In this document: positions 28,613 to 37,899 of the stretch, in pieces
Position numbering within the stretch: the stretch's first letter is position 1
How the letters are laid out: the number at the start of each line of letters is the position of its first letter
NCBI RefSeq assembly: GCF_003854275.1
Contig: NZ_QTQP01000010.1
Coordinates: forward strand, 62,001-126,000
Origin: Burkholderia sp. Bp8963
Lineage (GTDB): Bacteria > Pseudomonadota > Gammaproteobacteria > Burkholderiales > Burkholderiaceae
DNA length: 64,000 nt
Reading direction: 5' to 3'
Translations under genes and position numbers: made by a program
The notes under the pieces: generated by a model
What the model saw: the letters and a program-made list of their open reading frames with translations, nothing else
What the model was told of the DNA's origin: nothing
Databases searched by the model: none

Positions 28613-29233
28613 ATGGATCTGCTCAAATCGTTCATTTCGCTGCTCGCGCTGATCAACCCGGTCGGCGCGGTGCCGTTTTTCCTGAGCCTCACGGCGCAGC
28701 AGACGGACGACGAGCGGCGTCGCACGATCCGGATCGCGTCGGTGTCGGTGTTCTGCGTGATCACGGTGACGACGTTGCTCGGGCAGCAGATCATCGACTT
28801 CTTCGGCATCTCGGTCGGGTCGCTGGAGGTGGGTGGCGGGATCATCATGCTGCTGATGGCGATCAGCATGCTGAACGCGCAGGCCGGCAACACGCGCTCG
28901 ACGCCGGAGGAGCGCCACGAAGCCGAGCAGAAGGACAACATCGCGGTGGTGCCGCTCGCGATCCCGCTGCTGACGGGCCCCGGCTCGATCAGCACGGTGA
29001 TCATCTACGCGGCGAACTCGCGTCACTGGTATGAACGGGCGGGGCTCGTCGCGATCGGCGCGATCCTGGCCTGCCTGTGTTTCGTCGCGATGCGGCTCGC
29101 CGAGCCGATCGCGAACTGGATCGGCCGCACCGGCATCAACATCGCCACGCGGCTGATGGGTCTGATGCTGTCGGCGCTGGCGGTGGAATTCATCGTCAAC
29201 GGACTGAGGGCGCTACTGCCTGCACTGAGATGA
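28613..29233 (+). CDS. MarC-family integral membrane protein inside the his operon
   Basis: The 206-residue protein has about six hydrophobic helices and family sequence [52 protein letters not shown] and [20 protein letters not shown]. MarC-family proteins have no settled function and are not histidine enzymes. Here the stop overlaps the hisH start (ATGA), so the two are translationally linked. The ATG at 28613 is preceded by a weak ribosome binding site. Confidence 0.88.
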   Translation: MDLLKSFISLLALINPVGAVPFFLSLTAQQTDDERRRTIRIASVSVFCVITVTTLLGQQIIDFFGISVGSLEVGGGIIMLLMAISMLNAQAGNTRSTPEERHEAEQKDNIAVVPLAIPLLTGPGSISTVIIYAANSRHWYERAGLVAIGAILACLCFVAMRLAEPIANWIGRTGINIATRLMGLMLSALAVEFIVNGLRALLPALR

Positions 29234-29871
29234 AAACTTCGATTGCGATTGTGGATTATGGGATGGGCAACCTGCGCTCGGTCGCGCAGGCGCTCAAGCA
29301 GGCCGAACCGGCCGCCGACGTGGCGATCGTCGACACGCCGGCCGCGATCCGCGCGGCCGACCGCGTCGTGCTGCCCGGTCAGGGCGCGATGCCGGACTGC
29401 ATGCGCTGCCTCGGCGAATCGGGCCTGCAGGACGCGGTGATCGAGGCGTCGCGCACGAAGCCGCTGCTCGGCGTGTGCGTCGGCGAGCAGATGCTGTTCG
29501 ACTGGAGCGCCGAAGGCGACACGAACGGCCTCGGCCTGCTGCCCGGCAAGGTCGTGCGCTTCGAGCTCGACGGCCAACTGCAGGACGACGGCTCGCGCTT
29601 CAAGGTCCCGCAGATGGGCTGGAACCGCGTGCGCCAGTCGCAGCCGCACCCGCTGTGGGACGGCGTGCCGGACGATGCGTACTTCTACTTCGTGCACAGC
29701 TACTACGTGAGCCCGGACAACCCGGCGCACACGGTCGGCGAGACGGTCTACGGTGCGCCGTTTACGTCCGCGGTCGCGCGGGACAACCTCTTCGCGACCC
29801 AATTCCATCCGGAGAAAAGTGCGGAAGTCGGGTTGCGTCTGTATCGCAACTTCGTACACTGGAAACCGTGA
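29230..29871 (+). CDS. hisH: Imidazole glycerol phosphate synthase, glutaminase subunit
   Basis: HisH supplies ammonia from glutamine to HisF. The 213-residue class I amidotransferase has [11 protein letters not shown] at the start, catalytic Cys83 in GVCVGEQML, and the His-Glu pair in TQFHPEKS. The oxyanion [11 protein letters not shown] is also present. It overlaps the MarC-type gene by four bases. A 156-base gap with a hairpin separates it from hisA. Confidence 0.96.
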   Translation: MKTSIAIVDYGMGNLRSVAQALKQAEPAADVAIVDTPAAIRAADRVVLPGQGAMPDCMRCLGESGLQDAVIEASRTKPLLGVCVGEQMLFDWSAEGDTNGLGLLPGKVVRFELDGQLQDDGSRFKVPQMGWNRVRQSQPHPLWDGVPDDAYFYFVHSYYVSPDNPAHTVGETVYGAPFTSAVARDNLFATQFHPEKSAEVGLRLYRNFVHWKP

Positions 29872-29961
29872 ACGTGGTGCGCGAGCACGGTCGGCCGGCG
29901 CGAAACGCCATGCCGCATGGGGCTCCGAGCGCCGAAAGAGTTGTACTAAACTAGCGAGACC

Positions 29962-30006
29962 GCGCGGCACTGGAAGGGCCAGTGTGCGCCCGGCTCTTTT
30001 TCTTTT
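29962..30006 (+). other. Hairpin and T-rich run between hisH and hisA
   Basis: GCGCGGCACTGG pairs with CCAGTGTGCGC across an AAGGG loop (29962-29988). After a short CCGGC it runs into TCTTTTTCTTTT. This resembles a weak terminator or attenuator in mid-operon. A TACTAA box lies just upstream. Confidence 0.45.
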
Positions 30007-30027
30007 CCCAGACGACAACCGATTGCT

Positions 30028-30783
30028 ATGTTGCTGATTCCGGCCATCGATCTTAAAGACGGTCAGTGTGTGCGCCTCAAACAGGGCGATATGGACCAGG
30101 CCACGATTTTCTCCGAGAACCCCGCGGCGATGGCCCGCAAGTGGGTCGATCTCGGCGCCCGGCGGCTTCATCTCGTCGACCTGAACGGCGCGTTCGCCGG
30201 CAAGCCGAAGAATCTCGAGGCGATCGAGGCCATCCTCGACGAAGTGGGCGACGAGATCCCCGTGCAGCTCGGCGGCGGCATCCGCAGCCTCGAGACGATC
30301 GAGAAGTATCTCGATGCCGGCCTGTCGTACGTGATCATCGGCACGGCGGCCGTGAAGGATCCGGGCTTCCTGCAGGATGCGTGTACCGCGTTCGCGGGCA
30401 GCATCATCGTCGGCCTCGACGCGAAGGACGGCAAGGTCGCGACCGACGGCTGGAGCAAGCTGACGGGCCACGAGGTGATCGACCTCGCGCAGAAGTTCGA
30501 GGACTACGGCGTCGAATCGATCGTCTATACGGACATCGGCCGCGACGGCATGCTGCAGGGCGTCAACATCGAGGCGACCGTGAAGCTCGCGCAGGCGGTC
30601 GGCATTCCGGTGATCGCAAGCGGCGGCCTGTCGAACCTCAACGACATCGAGAAGCTCTGCGAAGTGGAAGGCGAGGGCGTCGAAGGCGTGATCTGCGGCC
30701 GCGCGATCTACTCCGGCGATCTCGACTTCGCGGCCGCGCAGAAACGCGCGGACGAACTGAACGGCGAACTCGACAACGCCTGA
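30028..30783 (+). CDS. hisA: ProFAR isomerase
   Basis: HisA is a 251-residue TIM barrel isomerising ProFAR to PRFAR. Marks are [19 protein letters not shown] with the catalytic Asp, [46 protein letters not shown] with the second catalytic Asp, and [16 protein letters not shown]. The two half-barrel phosphate sites are intact. It starts at 30028 and is followed by hisF after a 115-base GC-rich gap. Confidence 0.96.
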   Translation: MLLIPAIDLKDGQCVRLKQGDMDQATIFSENPAAMARKWVDLGARRLHLVDLNGAFAGKPKNLEAIEAILDEVGDEIPVQLGGGIRSLETIEKYLDAGLSYVIIGTAAVKDPGFLQDACTAFAGSIIVGLDAKDGKVATDGWSKLTGHEVIDLAQKFEDYGVESIVYTDIGRDGMLQGVNIEATVKLAQAVGIPVIASGGLSNLNDIEKLCEVEGEGVEGVICGRAIYSGDLDFAAAQKRADELNGELDNA

Positions 30784-30898
30784 TTCCGGCTGTCATTCCT
30801 TCGCCCGGGGCGTTCCCTGGCCGGGCGCCCCCAGCCAGGCGCTCCTGACAGGGCGCCGTCAGGCGGGCGCCCCCAACCGCGGCACTTAGTGCAACATC

Positions 30899-31672
30899 AT
30901 GGCTCTAGCTAAACGCATCATCCCCTGTCTGGACGTGACCGCCGGGCGTGTCGTCAAGGGCGTCAACTTCGTCGAACTGCGCGATGCCGGCGATCCGGTC
31001 GAGATCGCCCGCCGCTACGACGAGCAGGGCGCCGACGAACTCACGTTCCTCGACATCACCGCGACGTCCGACCAGCGCGACCTGATCCTGCCGATCATCG
31101 AGGCGGTCGCGTCGCAGGTCTTCATCCCGCTGACGGTCGGCGGCGGCGTGCGCGCCGTCGAGGACGTCCGCCGCCTGCTGAACGCGGGCGCGGACAAGGT
31201 CAGCATGAACTCGTCGGCAGTGGCGAATCCGCAGCTCGTGCGCGACGCGGCCGACAAGTACGGCTCGCAGTGCATCGTCGTCGCGATCGACGCGAAGCGC
31301 GTGTCCGCCGACGGCGATGCGCCGCGCTGGGAAGTGTTCACGCACGGCGGCCGCAAGGGCACCGGCCTCGACGCGATCGAATGGGCGCGCAAGATGGCCG
31401 AGCTCGGCGCGGGCGAGATCCTGCTGACGAGCATGGACCGCGACGGCACGAAGTCGGGCTTCGACCTCGCGCTCACGCGCGGCGTGTCGGACGCGGTGCC
31501 GGTGCCGGTGATCGCGTCGGGCGGCGTCGGCTCGCTGCAGCACCTGGCGGACGGCATCAAGGAAGGCCGCGCGGATGCGGTGCTCGCGGCGAGCATCTTC
31601 CACTACGGCGAACACACGGTCGGCGAGGCGAAGCGCTTCATGGCCGATCAAGGCATTCCGGTGAGGTTGTGA
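30899..31672 (+). CDS. hisF: Imidazole glycerol phosphate synthase, cyclase subunit
   Basis: HisF closes the imidazole ring using ammonia from HisH and releases AICAR. The 257-residue barrel has [19 protein letters not shown] with the catalytic Asp, [47 protein letters not shown] with the second Asp, and [13 protein letters not shown]. All residues expected for catalysis are present. It overlaps hisI at the stop. Confidence 0.97.
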   Translation: MALAKRIIPCLDVTAGRVVKGVNFVELRDAGDPVEIARRYDEQGADELTFLDITATSDQRDLILPIIEAVASQVFIPLTVGGGVRAVEDVRRLLNAGADKVSMNSSAVANPQLVRDAADKYGSQCIVVAIDAKRVSADGDAPRWEVFTHGGRKGTGLDAIEWARKMAELGAGEILLTSMDRDGTKSGFDLALTRGVSDAVPVPVIASGGVGSLQHLADGIKEGRADAVLAASIFHYGEHTVGEAKRFMADQGIPVRL

Positions 31673-32085
31673 TGAGCACGGATAACGCAATGCCGGCGTG
31701 GCTCGACAAGGTCCGCTGGGACGACAACGGCCTCGTGCCGGTGATCGCGCAGGAAGCGTCGACGAACGACGTGCTGATGTTCGCGTGGATGAACCGCGAG
31801 GCGTTGGCGAAAACGATCGAGACGCAGCGCGCCGTCTACTATTCGCGTTCGCGCAAGCGCCTGTGGTTCAAGGGCGAGGAGTCGGGCCACGTGCAGCACG
31901 TGCACGAGGTGCGCCTCGATTGCGACGAGGACGTCGTGCTGCTGAAGGTCGAGCAGGTGTCGGGCATCGCGTGCCACACCGGCCGGCATTCGTGCTTCTT
32001 CCAGAAATTTGAAGGCACCGTCGAAGGCGGCGACTGGGTCGCGGTCGAACCGGTGCTGAAAGACCCCGAACACATCTACAAATGA
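31672..32085 (+). CDS. hisI: Phosphoribosyl-AMP cyclohydrolase
   Basis: This 137-residue zinc enzyme opens the adenine ring of PR-AMP. It carries [32 protein letters not shown], the metal site RLDCDED and the zinc cysteines in [13 protein letters not shown]. It is separate from hisE, as in most beta-proteobacteria. The ATG shares one base with the hisF stop, and its own stop overlaps the hisE start. Confidence 0.96.
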   Translation: MSTDNAMPAWLDKVRWDDNGLVPVIAQEASTNDVLMFAWMNREALAKTIETQRAVYYSRSRKRLWFKGEESGHVQHVHEVRLDCDEDVVLLKVEQVSGIACHTGRHSCFFQKFEGTVEGGDWVAVEPVLKDPEHIYK

Positions 32086-32447
32086 CGCAAACGACCGAAG
32101 ACACGCTGCTGCGTCTCGCAGCCGTGATCGACAGCCGCAAGGGCGGCGATCCCGATCAATCGTATGTATCGCGCCTCTTTCACAAGGGCGACGACGCGGT
32201 GCTGAAGAAGATCGGCGAGGAAGCGACCGAAGTCGTGCTCGCCGCGAAGGACGTGCGCCAGGGCGGCGCGCCGACCGCGCTCGTCGGCGAGGTGGCGGAC
32301 CTGTGGTTTCATTGCCTCGTGATGCTGTCCCATTACGACTTGAGCCCGGCCGACGTGATCGCCGAGCTTGAGCGCCGTGAAGGGATGTCGGGCATCGAGG
32401 AAAAGGCGCTGCGCAAGCGTCGCGAGCGCGAGGAAAACGGCGGCTGA
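32082..32447 (+). CDS. hisE: Phosphoribosyl-ATP pyrophosphatase
   Basis: HisE hydrolyses PR-ATP to PR-AMP. The 121-residue MazG-like helical protein has [30 protein letters not shown] with the conserved acidic metal ligands, then [13 protein letters not shown]. The ATG overlaps the hisI stop (ATGA). It is the last his gene here. Confidence 0.95.
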   Translation: MTQTTEDTLLRLAAVIDSRKGGDPDQSYVSRLFHKGDDAVLKKIGEEATEVVLAAKDVRQGGAPTALVGEVADLWFHCLVMLSHYDLSPADVIAELERREGMSGIEEKALRKRREREENGG

Positions 32448-32509
32448 CGCATCGTTGCGCGCGGCGGGGCGCTACACTGTAAGAATTGTCATCTGACGGG
32501 AGTAGCATC

Positions 32510-32902
32510 ATGACCGATACGCCAAGCCAGTTTCCGCCGCCGTCAGTGTCGGGGGCGGCGGAAAGCGAGCGTCTGAACGGCCTGCGTACGCTGACCCACG
32601 TGCTGTACGGCCTCTATGCGTTGCACTGGCTGACGGGCGGCATCACCGGCATCATCGCGATCATCATCAACTACGTGAAGCGCGACGACGTGGCTGGCAC
32701 GCCGTATGCCGATCATTTCGAGTGGCAGATCCGCACGTTCTGGCGCGCGTTGATCGCCTACGTGATCGGGTTCGCGCTCGCATTCGTCGTCATCGGTTTC
32801 GCGGTGATGTTTGCGACGTGGATCTGGACGCTGTACCGTATCATCAAGGGTTGGCTGTACCTGAACGACAACAAGGCGCTCGACTCGCGCGCGTGGTTCT
32901 GA
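32510..32902 (+). CDS. Small inner membrane protein (DUF4870-like)
   Basis: The 130-residue protein has a soluble N-terminus followed by LTHVLYGLYALHWLTGGITGIIAIIINYVKRDD, then HFEWQIRTFWRALIAYVIGFALAFV and a last hydrophobic helix. The HFEWQIRTFW segment between membrane spans is typical of DUF4870-type proteins, whose role is unknown. The ATG at 32510 follows GGGAGTAGC. It sits between hisE and a HIT protein in the same direction. Confidence 0.75.
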   Translation: MTDTPSQFPPPSVSGAAESERLNGLRTLTHVLYGLYALHWLTGGITGIIAIIINYVKRDDVAGTPYADHFEWQIRTFWRALIAYVIGFALAFVVIGFAVMFATWIWTLYRIIKGWLYLNDNKALDSRAWF

Positions 32903-32934
32903 CGCGCGGCCGCGGCGAGCCCTTCAGGAGCAAC

Positions 32935-33300
32935 ATGAGTCACGATCCGAACTGCCTGTTCTGCAAGATTGCGGCAGGCGAAATCCCGAGCACGAAAGTG
33001 CACGAGGACGATGAATTCGTCGCATTCCGCGACATCCGCCCGGCGGCCGAGACTCACGTGCTCGTGATTCCGCGCAAGCATCTGCCGACGCTGTCGGCGG
33101 CGGACGAAGCCGATGCGCCGCTGCTCGGCCGGATGATGGTGCTGGTCGCGCGGCTCGCCGAGCAGCTCGGCGTCGCGTATACGGGCGGCGAAACCGGGTT
33201 CCGCACGGTGATCAATACGGGCCCGGGCGGCGGGCAGGAGGTGTATCACCTGCACGCGCATATCCTGGCCGGTCCGCGCCCCTGGCACCGGATGGGTTGA
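32935..33300 (+). CDS. HIT-family purine nucleoside phosphoramidase (HinT-like)
   Basis: The 121-residue protein has the histidine triad YHLHAHILAG and the HinT-type start CLFCKIAAGEIPSTKVHEDDEFVAFRDI. Members hydrolyse AMP-lysine or other adenylated phosphoramidates. The ATG at 32935 follows TTCAGGAGCAAC. In beta-proteobacteria this gene commonly sits between his and tat genes, as here. Confidence 0.9.
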   Translation: MSHDPNCLFCKIAAGEIPSTKVHEDDEFVAFRDIRPAAETHVLVIPRKHLPTLSAADEADAPLLGRMMVLVARLAEQLGVAYTGGETGFRTVINTGPGGGQEVYHLHAHILAGPRPWHRMG

Positions 33301-33390
33301 CGGCACGGGGCGTTTCCCGCGTCGATAGTCGAAGCCGGCGCATTGCCGGCGATTTGCGCCGCGTGCGGCGAGGTTGAGGAGAGTTTCATC

Positions 33391-33621
33391 ATGGGTGGAT
33401 TGAGCATTTGGCACTGGCTGATCGTGCTGCTGATCGTCGCGCTGGTTTTCGGCACGAAGAAGCTGCGCAACATCGGCAACGACCTCGGCAGCGCCGTGAA
33501 GGGGTTCAAGGACGGCATGAAGGACGGCGAGACGCCATCCGATCCGCAGCAGCTGCCGCGTTCGGGCACGGTGGACGTCAACGCGAAGGAAACGACGCGT
33601 TCCGATTCGAACAAGGCATAA
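33391..33621 (+). CDS. tatA: Twin-arginine translocase subunit TatA
   Basis: This 76-residue TatA has one N-terminal helix ([18 protein letters not shown]), the hinge [24 protein letters not shown] and a polar tail. It polymerises to let folded proteins cross the inner membrane. The ATG at 33391 follows GAGGAGAG. tatB starts 35 bases after it. Confidence 0.95.
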   Translation: MGGLSIWHWLIVLLIVALVFGTKKLRNIGNDLGSAVKGFKDGMKDGETPSDPQQLPRSGTVDVNAKETTRSDSNKA

Positions 33622-33655
33622 CGTCGGTTCGCCGGCACGCTGACGGGCATTCTCC

Positions 33656-34171
33656 ATGCTGGATCTCGGTCTTTCGAAGATGGCGCTGATCGGCGTCGTC
33701 GCGCTCGTGGTGCTCGGCCCCGAGCGCCTGCCGCGTGTCGCACGCACGGCGGGCGCGCTGTTCGGCCGCGCGCAACGCTACATCAACGACGTGAAGGCCG
33801 AGGTCTCCCGCGAGATCGAGCTCGACGCGCTGCGCACGATGAAGAGCGATTTCGAGACGGCCGCACGCAACGTCGAGACCACGATTCACGACAACCTGCG
33901 CGAACACGAGCAGGACCTGAATGCCGCGTGGAATTCGGCGGTCGGCGGCGCGACCGATTCGACCGGCGGCAGCGACGCGCCCGCTGCGCCGACCTGGCGC
34001 GGCAGCGCGGTCGCCCTGACGCCGAAACGCCGTAACTGGCGGGTCAAGCAGACGGCGACGCCCGTCTGGTACAAGCGCGCCACCACGCGCCGCACGCACG
34101 TGCAGTCCGGCGCCGCGCGCGTCGCGCGCCACCAGCCGGCGAGCCTGCGCCGGCCGGCACGCTTCTTCTGA
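33656..34171 (+). CDS. tatB: Twin-arginine translocase subunit TatB
   Basis: TatB works with TatC in binding twin-arginine signals. The 171-residue protein starts MLDLGLSKMALIGVVALVVLGPERLP, the typical TatB helix with LGPERLP, then a long amphipathic helix (VSREIELDALRTMKSDFE). The C-terminus is basic and low in complexity. The position between tatA and tatC confirms the call. Confidence 0.95.
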   Translation: MLDLGLSKMALIGVVALVVLGPERLPRVARTAGALFGRAQRYINDVKAEVSREIELDALRTMKSDFETAARNVETTIHDNLREHEQDLNAAWNSAVGGATDSTGGSDAPAAPTWRGSAVALTPKRRNWRVKQTATPVWYKRATTRRTHVQSGAARVARHQPASLRRPARFF

Positions 34172-34212
34172 GCCGAGCACATGCTCGCTCGTCAATCCAA
34201 CCGAGGGCCGGT

Positions 34213-34995
34213 GTGAGCGACCCCCAGCAGAATCCGGACGAAGGCCCGGAAGAAACCTTCATCTCCCATCTCGTCGAGCTCCGCGACCGTATCATCCGCG
34301 CGGGGCTGTCCGTGATCGTCGTGTTCCTCGGGCTCGTCTACTGGGCGCCGGACATCTTCCGGCTGCTCGCGCGGCCGCTGATGGAGAACCTGCCGAAGGG
34401 CGGCAAAATGATCGTCACGGACGTCACCGGCTCGTTCTTCGTGCCGATGAAGGTGACGATGCTCGTCGCGCTCGTGATCGCGCTGCCGGTCGTGCTGTAC
34501 CAGATCTGGGCGTTCGTTGCGCCCGGGCTGTACCAGCACGAGAAGAAGCTCGTCGCGCCGCTCGTCGGCAGCAGCTACTTCCTGTTCCTGTGCGGGATGG
34601 CGTTCGCGTACTTCCTCGTGTTTCCGACGATCTTTCGCGTGATGGCGCACTACAACGCGCCGCTTGGCGCGGAGATGTCGACCGATATCGACAATTACCT
34701 GAGCTTCGTGCTCGGGATGTTCATCGCGTTCGGGGTGACGTTCGAGGTGCCGATCGTCGTCGTGCTGCTCGTCCGGATGGGCCTCCTGACCATCAAGAAG
34801 CTGAAGGAGATCCGTCCTTACGTGATCGTCGGCGCGTTCGTCGTCGCCGCGGTCGTCACGCCGCCGGACGTGTTTTCGCAGCTGATGCTCGCGTTGCCGC
34901 TGGTGCTGCTATACGAGATCGGGATTGTCGCCGCACGATTCTTCGTGCCGAAGCCGACGGAAGCCGAGGCCGAGAACGGCGAAGCCGCGAGCTGA
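34213..34995 (+). CDS. tatC: Twin-arginine translocase subunit TatC
   Basis: TatC is the six-helix receptor for twin-arginine signals. The 260-residue protein has EETFISHLVELRDRIIRA at the cytosolic N-terminus, the first loop ARPLMENLP, a MKVTMLVALVIALPVVLYQIWAFVAPGLYQHEKK block and FGVTFEVPIVVVLLVRMGLL. It starts with a GTG at 34213. It ends 30 bases before a bidirectional terminator. Confidence 0.96.
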   Translation: MSDPQQNPDEGPEETFISHLVELRDRIIRAGLSVIVVFLGLVYWAPDIFRLLARPLMENLPKGGKMIVTDVTGSFFVPMKVTMLVALVIALPVVLYQIWAFVAPGLYQHEKKLVAPLVGSSYFLFLCGMAFAYFLVFPTIFRVMAHYNAPLGAEMSTDIDNYLSFVLGMFIAFGVTFEVPIVVVLLVRMGLLTIKKLKEIRPYVIVGAFVVAAVVTPPDVFSQLMLALPLVLLYEIGIVAARFFVPKPTEAEAENGEAAS

Positions 34996-35023
34996 CGGCG
35001 CGGATCGCGCTCCGCTCAAACAG

Positions 35024-35050
35024 AAAGGGCAGCCAAGCGGCTGCCCTTTT
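35024..35050. terminator. Bidirectional terminator between tatC and the DegS-like gene
   Basis: AAAGGGCAGCC pairs with GGCTGCCCTTTT across a short AAGC loop. A-run and T-run flank the stem, so it can serve both converging transcripts. Confidence 0.9.
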
Positions 35051-35086
35051 GCTTGCCACCGACGCGGCGGTGCGCCGCTTGCGGCG

Positions 35087-36292
35087 TCACTCCGTGTCGC
35101 TGTCCTGCTCGTCGAGCGCCTGCTTCGGCGGCGGCGGGCGCTTGCCGATCACGACCTTCAGGTCGAACTCCTTGCCCTTGCGCACGACGTGCACCTTGGC
35201 CGTCGCGCCCGGTTTGATCTGCGCGACGACGTTGAGCAGCTTCGTCGTATCGGTGATTTCCTCGCCGTTGACCGACACGAGGATGTCGCCCGGCCGGATG
35301 CCGGACTTGTCGGCCGGCCCGCCCTGCAGCACGCCCGCGACGATCGCGCCCGACTTCTGCTGCAGCCCGAACGACTCGGCGATCTCCGGCGTGACGTCCT
35401 GCGGCTCGACGCCGATCCAGCCGCGCGTGACCGAGCCCGTCGTGATGATGCTCTCGAGCACCGTGCGCGCGGTCGAGACCGGAATCGCGAAGCCGATCCC
35501 GAGCGAGCCGCCCGAGCGCGAGTAGATCGCCGTGTTGATGCCGAGCAGGTTGCCGTTCACGTCGACGAGCGCACCGCCGGAGTTGCCGGGGTTGATCGGC
35601 GCGTCCGTCTGGATGAAGTTCTCGAACGTGTTGATGCCGAGGTGATTGCGGCCGAGCGCGCTGATGATTCCCATCGTCACCGTCTGGCCGACGCCGAACG
35701 GGTTGCCGATCGCGAGCACGACATCGCCGACGCGGGACTGGTCGGAGCGGCCGAGCGTGATCGTCGGCAGGTTCGTCATGTTGATCTTCAGCACGGCGAG
35801 ATCGGTTTCCGGATCGCTGCCGATCACCTTCGCGGTGGCCGTGCGGCCGTCGGCGAGTGCGACTTCGATCTGGTCGGCGCCGTCTACGACGTGCTGGTTC
35901 GTTAGAATGTAACCTTCCGGGCTCACGATAACGCCGGAGCCGAGGTTGGCCGCGGGCTCGTCCTGCTGCTTGCGGGCGTTGCGGTCACCGAAGAAATAGC
36001 GGAACAGCGGATCCTTCGCGCGCGGATCGGGCGGCAAAGAGCCGTCCTTGCTGGAGAAGACGTTGACGACGGCCGGCATCGCCTTCTGCGCGGCGTCGGC
36101 ATACGACGTGGTCGCGGGGGCGCCGCCGATGCCCGGGGCGACTTCCCGCAGTGCAACGATCGGCGTGGCGAGCTGCTTGCCGAGCTGTCCTTGCCGTTGC
36201 AGCCATTGCGGCTTGAGCGTCACGACGATGAACATCAGCGCGAGCAGCACCGTGACTGCCTGCGCGAAGAACAGCCAGAAGCGTCTAAGCAT
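35087..36292 (-). CDS. Membrane-anchored Do-type serine endopeptidase with one PDZ domain (DegS/AlgW-like)
   Basis: The 401-residue protease has an N-terminal membrane anchor (about residues 5-27) rather than a cleaved signal. A trypsin-like domain follows, with the complete triad His134 (TNQHVV), Asp164 (ETDLAVL) and Ser238 (PGNSGG). One PDZ domain spans about 275-370 ([17 protein letters not shown]). A single PDZ plus anchor is the DegS/AlgW layout, which cuts anti-sigma factors in envelope stress; DegP would have two PDZ domains. It is transcribed divergently from a Nif3-like gene only 21 bases away. Confidence 0.9.
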   Translation of the reverse strand: MLRRFWLFFAQAVTVLLALMFIVVTLKPQWLQRQGQLGKQLATPIVALREVAPGIGGAPATTSYADAAQKAMPAVVNVFSSKDGSLPPDPRAKDPLFRYFFGDRNARKQQDEPAANLGSGVIVSPEGYILTNQHVVDGADQIEVALADGRTATAKVIGSDPETDLAVLKINMTNLPTITLGRSDQSRVGDVVLAIGNPFGVGQTVTMGIISALGRNHLGINTFENFIQTDAPINPGNSGGALVDVNGNLLGINTAIYSRSGGSLGIGFAIPVSTARTVLESIITTGSVTRGWIGVEPQDVTPEIAESFGLQQKSGAIVAGVLQGGPADKSGIRPGDILVSVNGEEITDTTKLLNVVAQIKPGATAKVHVVRKGKEFDLKVVIGKRPPPPKQALDEQDSDTE

Positions 36293-36313
36293 CTGAATGG
36301 ACTAGAGGTTTAT

Positions 36314-37060
36314 ATGGATCGGATCGAACTCGAATTGTACTTGAACAATACCCTTGAAACCGCGCGGTTCAAGGACTATTGCCCGAATGGCCTGCAAGTC
36401 GAAGGCCGCCGCAAGATCGAAAAGATCGCGACCGGCGTGACCGCGTCGATCGCGTTTCTCGAAGCGGCGGTCGAATGGGGGGCGGATGCCGTGCTCGTCC
36501 ATCACGGCTATTTCTGGCGCAACGAGGCGCCGCAGATCACCGGCCGCAAGTATCAGCGCCTGAAGCTGCTGCTCGCGAACGACCTGAACCTGTTCGCGTT
36601 CCACCTGCCGCTCGACGCGCATCCGGATTTCGGCAACAACGCGCAGCTCGGCGAGAAGCTCGGGCTGATCGGCGAAGCGCACTTCGGTGAAGGCGACCTC
36701 GGCTGGATGGCGACGCTGCCGATGCCGGTGACGCTCGAGCACTTCGTCGCGAAGGTCGAGCGACTGCTCGGCCGTACGCCGCTCGTGCTCGGCGACCCGG
36801 ACATGCAGCTGCGCCGCATCGCCTGGTGCACGGGGGCCGCGCAGAGCTATTTCGACGCGGCGATCGAGGCCGGCGCCGACGTGTTCCTGACCGGCGAAGT
36901 GTCGGAGCCCGTCACGCACGCGGCCGCGGAGAGCGGCGTCGCGTTCGTTGCGGCGGGGCACCATGCGACCGAGCGCTACGGAATTCAGGCGCTCGGCACC
37001 CATTTATCCGAGCGTTTCGATCTCGAACATCTTTTCATCGATATCCATAACCCGGTCTGA
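36314..37060 (+). CDS. Nif3-like dinuclear metal-centre protein (YbgI family)
   Basis: The 248-residue protein is of the NIF3/YbgI type, which forms hexamers with two metals per subunit; the activity is not settled, with GTP cyclohydrolase I type 2 often listed. Metal-binding marks are [26 protein letters not shown] and [10 protein letters not shown]. It begins at 36314 after AGAGGTTTAT, only 21 bases from the divergent protease gene. Confidence 0.9.
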   Translation: MDRIELELYLNNTLETARFKDYCPNGLQVEGRRKIEKIATGVTASIAFLEAAVEWGADAVLVHHGYFWRNEAPQITGRKYQRLKLLLANDLNLFAFHLPLDAHPDFGNNAQLGEKLGLIGEAHFGEGDLGWMATLPMPVTLEHFVAKVERLLGRTPLVLGDPDMQLRRIAWCTGAAQSYFDAAIEAGADVFLTGEVSEPVTHAAAESGVAFVAAGHHATERYGIQALGTHLSERFDLEHLFIDIHNPV

Positions 37061-37278
37061 GCGGCCGGTTTGCGGCGGCGCATCGCAAACACGCAATGAA
37101 GCGAGTGCTTAAAAGTAGTTTGATTTAATCACTCCGATAGTGGGGGAAAACCCTTGACTATCAAATACTTCGAAGGGATTTTCATCTCCGGGCCTTGTAA
37201 ATGGCGACTCCATTCGAGCAAACTAGCGGCGGAATGGAAAGTCGAGACGGAAAATCCAACTCAGAAGTGGGGCGTGTG

Positions 37279-37899
37279 ATGCGAGACAAGGAAGACAAGC
37301 GCGTCGACAGCGGCCGCCGTACCTGGCTGATTGCGACATCCGTAGCAGGTGGCGTTGGAGGCGTCGCCACCGTCGTACCGTTCGCGGCGTCGCTGGCGCC
37401 GTCGGCGAAAGCAAAGGCGGCCGGTGCGCCGGTCGAGGTCGACATCAGCGCGCTGAAGCCTGGCGAGATGATCACCGTGCCGTGGCGCGGCAAGCCCGTC
37501 TGGGTGCTGAATCGCACCGACGCGATGCTCGCCGACGTGGTCAAGGCCGACAAGGAAGTCGCCGACCCGACATCCCAATCCCCCTATTCGATGCCGTTGC
37601 CCGCGTACTGCGCGAACGAATATCGCGCGCGGGCCGATCGCAAGAACATCCTCGTCGTGATGGCCGTGTGCACGCACCTCGGCTGCACGCCTTCCCAACG
37701 TTTCTCGCCGGGTCCGCAGCCGAACCTGCCGGATGACTGGCCGGGCGGCTTCCTGTGCCCGTGCCACGGTTCGACCTACGACCTCGCCGGCCGCGTCTTC
37801 AAGAACAAGCCGGCGCCGCAGAACCTCGACATCCCGCCCTACATGTTCACGTCGGCGACGACGCTCGTGATCGGCAAGGACGAGAAAGGAGAAGCGTAA
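37279..37899 (+). CDS. petA: Ubiquinol-cytochrome c reductase, Rieske iron-sulfur subunit
   Basis: This is the [2Fe-2S] subunit of the bc1 complex. The 206-residue protein has an uncleaved twin-arginine signal anchor (SGRRTWLIATSVAGGVGG) and the two cluster boxes CTHLGC (Cys131, His133, Cys136) and CPCHGS (Cys160, Cys162, His163). Cys136 and Cys162 form the structural disulfide. The ATG at 37279 gives the usual length; an open ATG at 37201 would add 26 non-family residues. It heads petABC with a 142-base AT-richer leader that may hold the promoter (TTGACT near 37155). Confidence 0.95.
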   Translation: MRDKEDKRVDSGRRTWLIATSVAGGVGGVATVVPFAASLAPSAKAKAAGAPVEVDISALKPGEMITVPWRGKPVWVLNRTDAMLADVVKADKEVADPTSQSPYSMPLPAYCANEYRARADRKNILVVMAVCTHLGCTPSQRFSPGPQPNLPDDWPGGFLCPCHGSTYDLAGRVFKNKPAPQNLDIPPYMFTSATTLVIGKDEKGEA

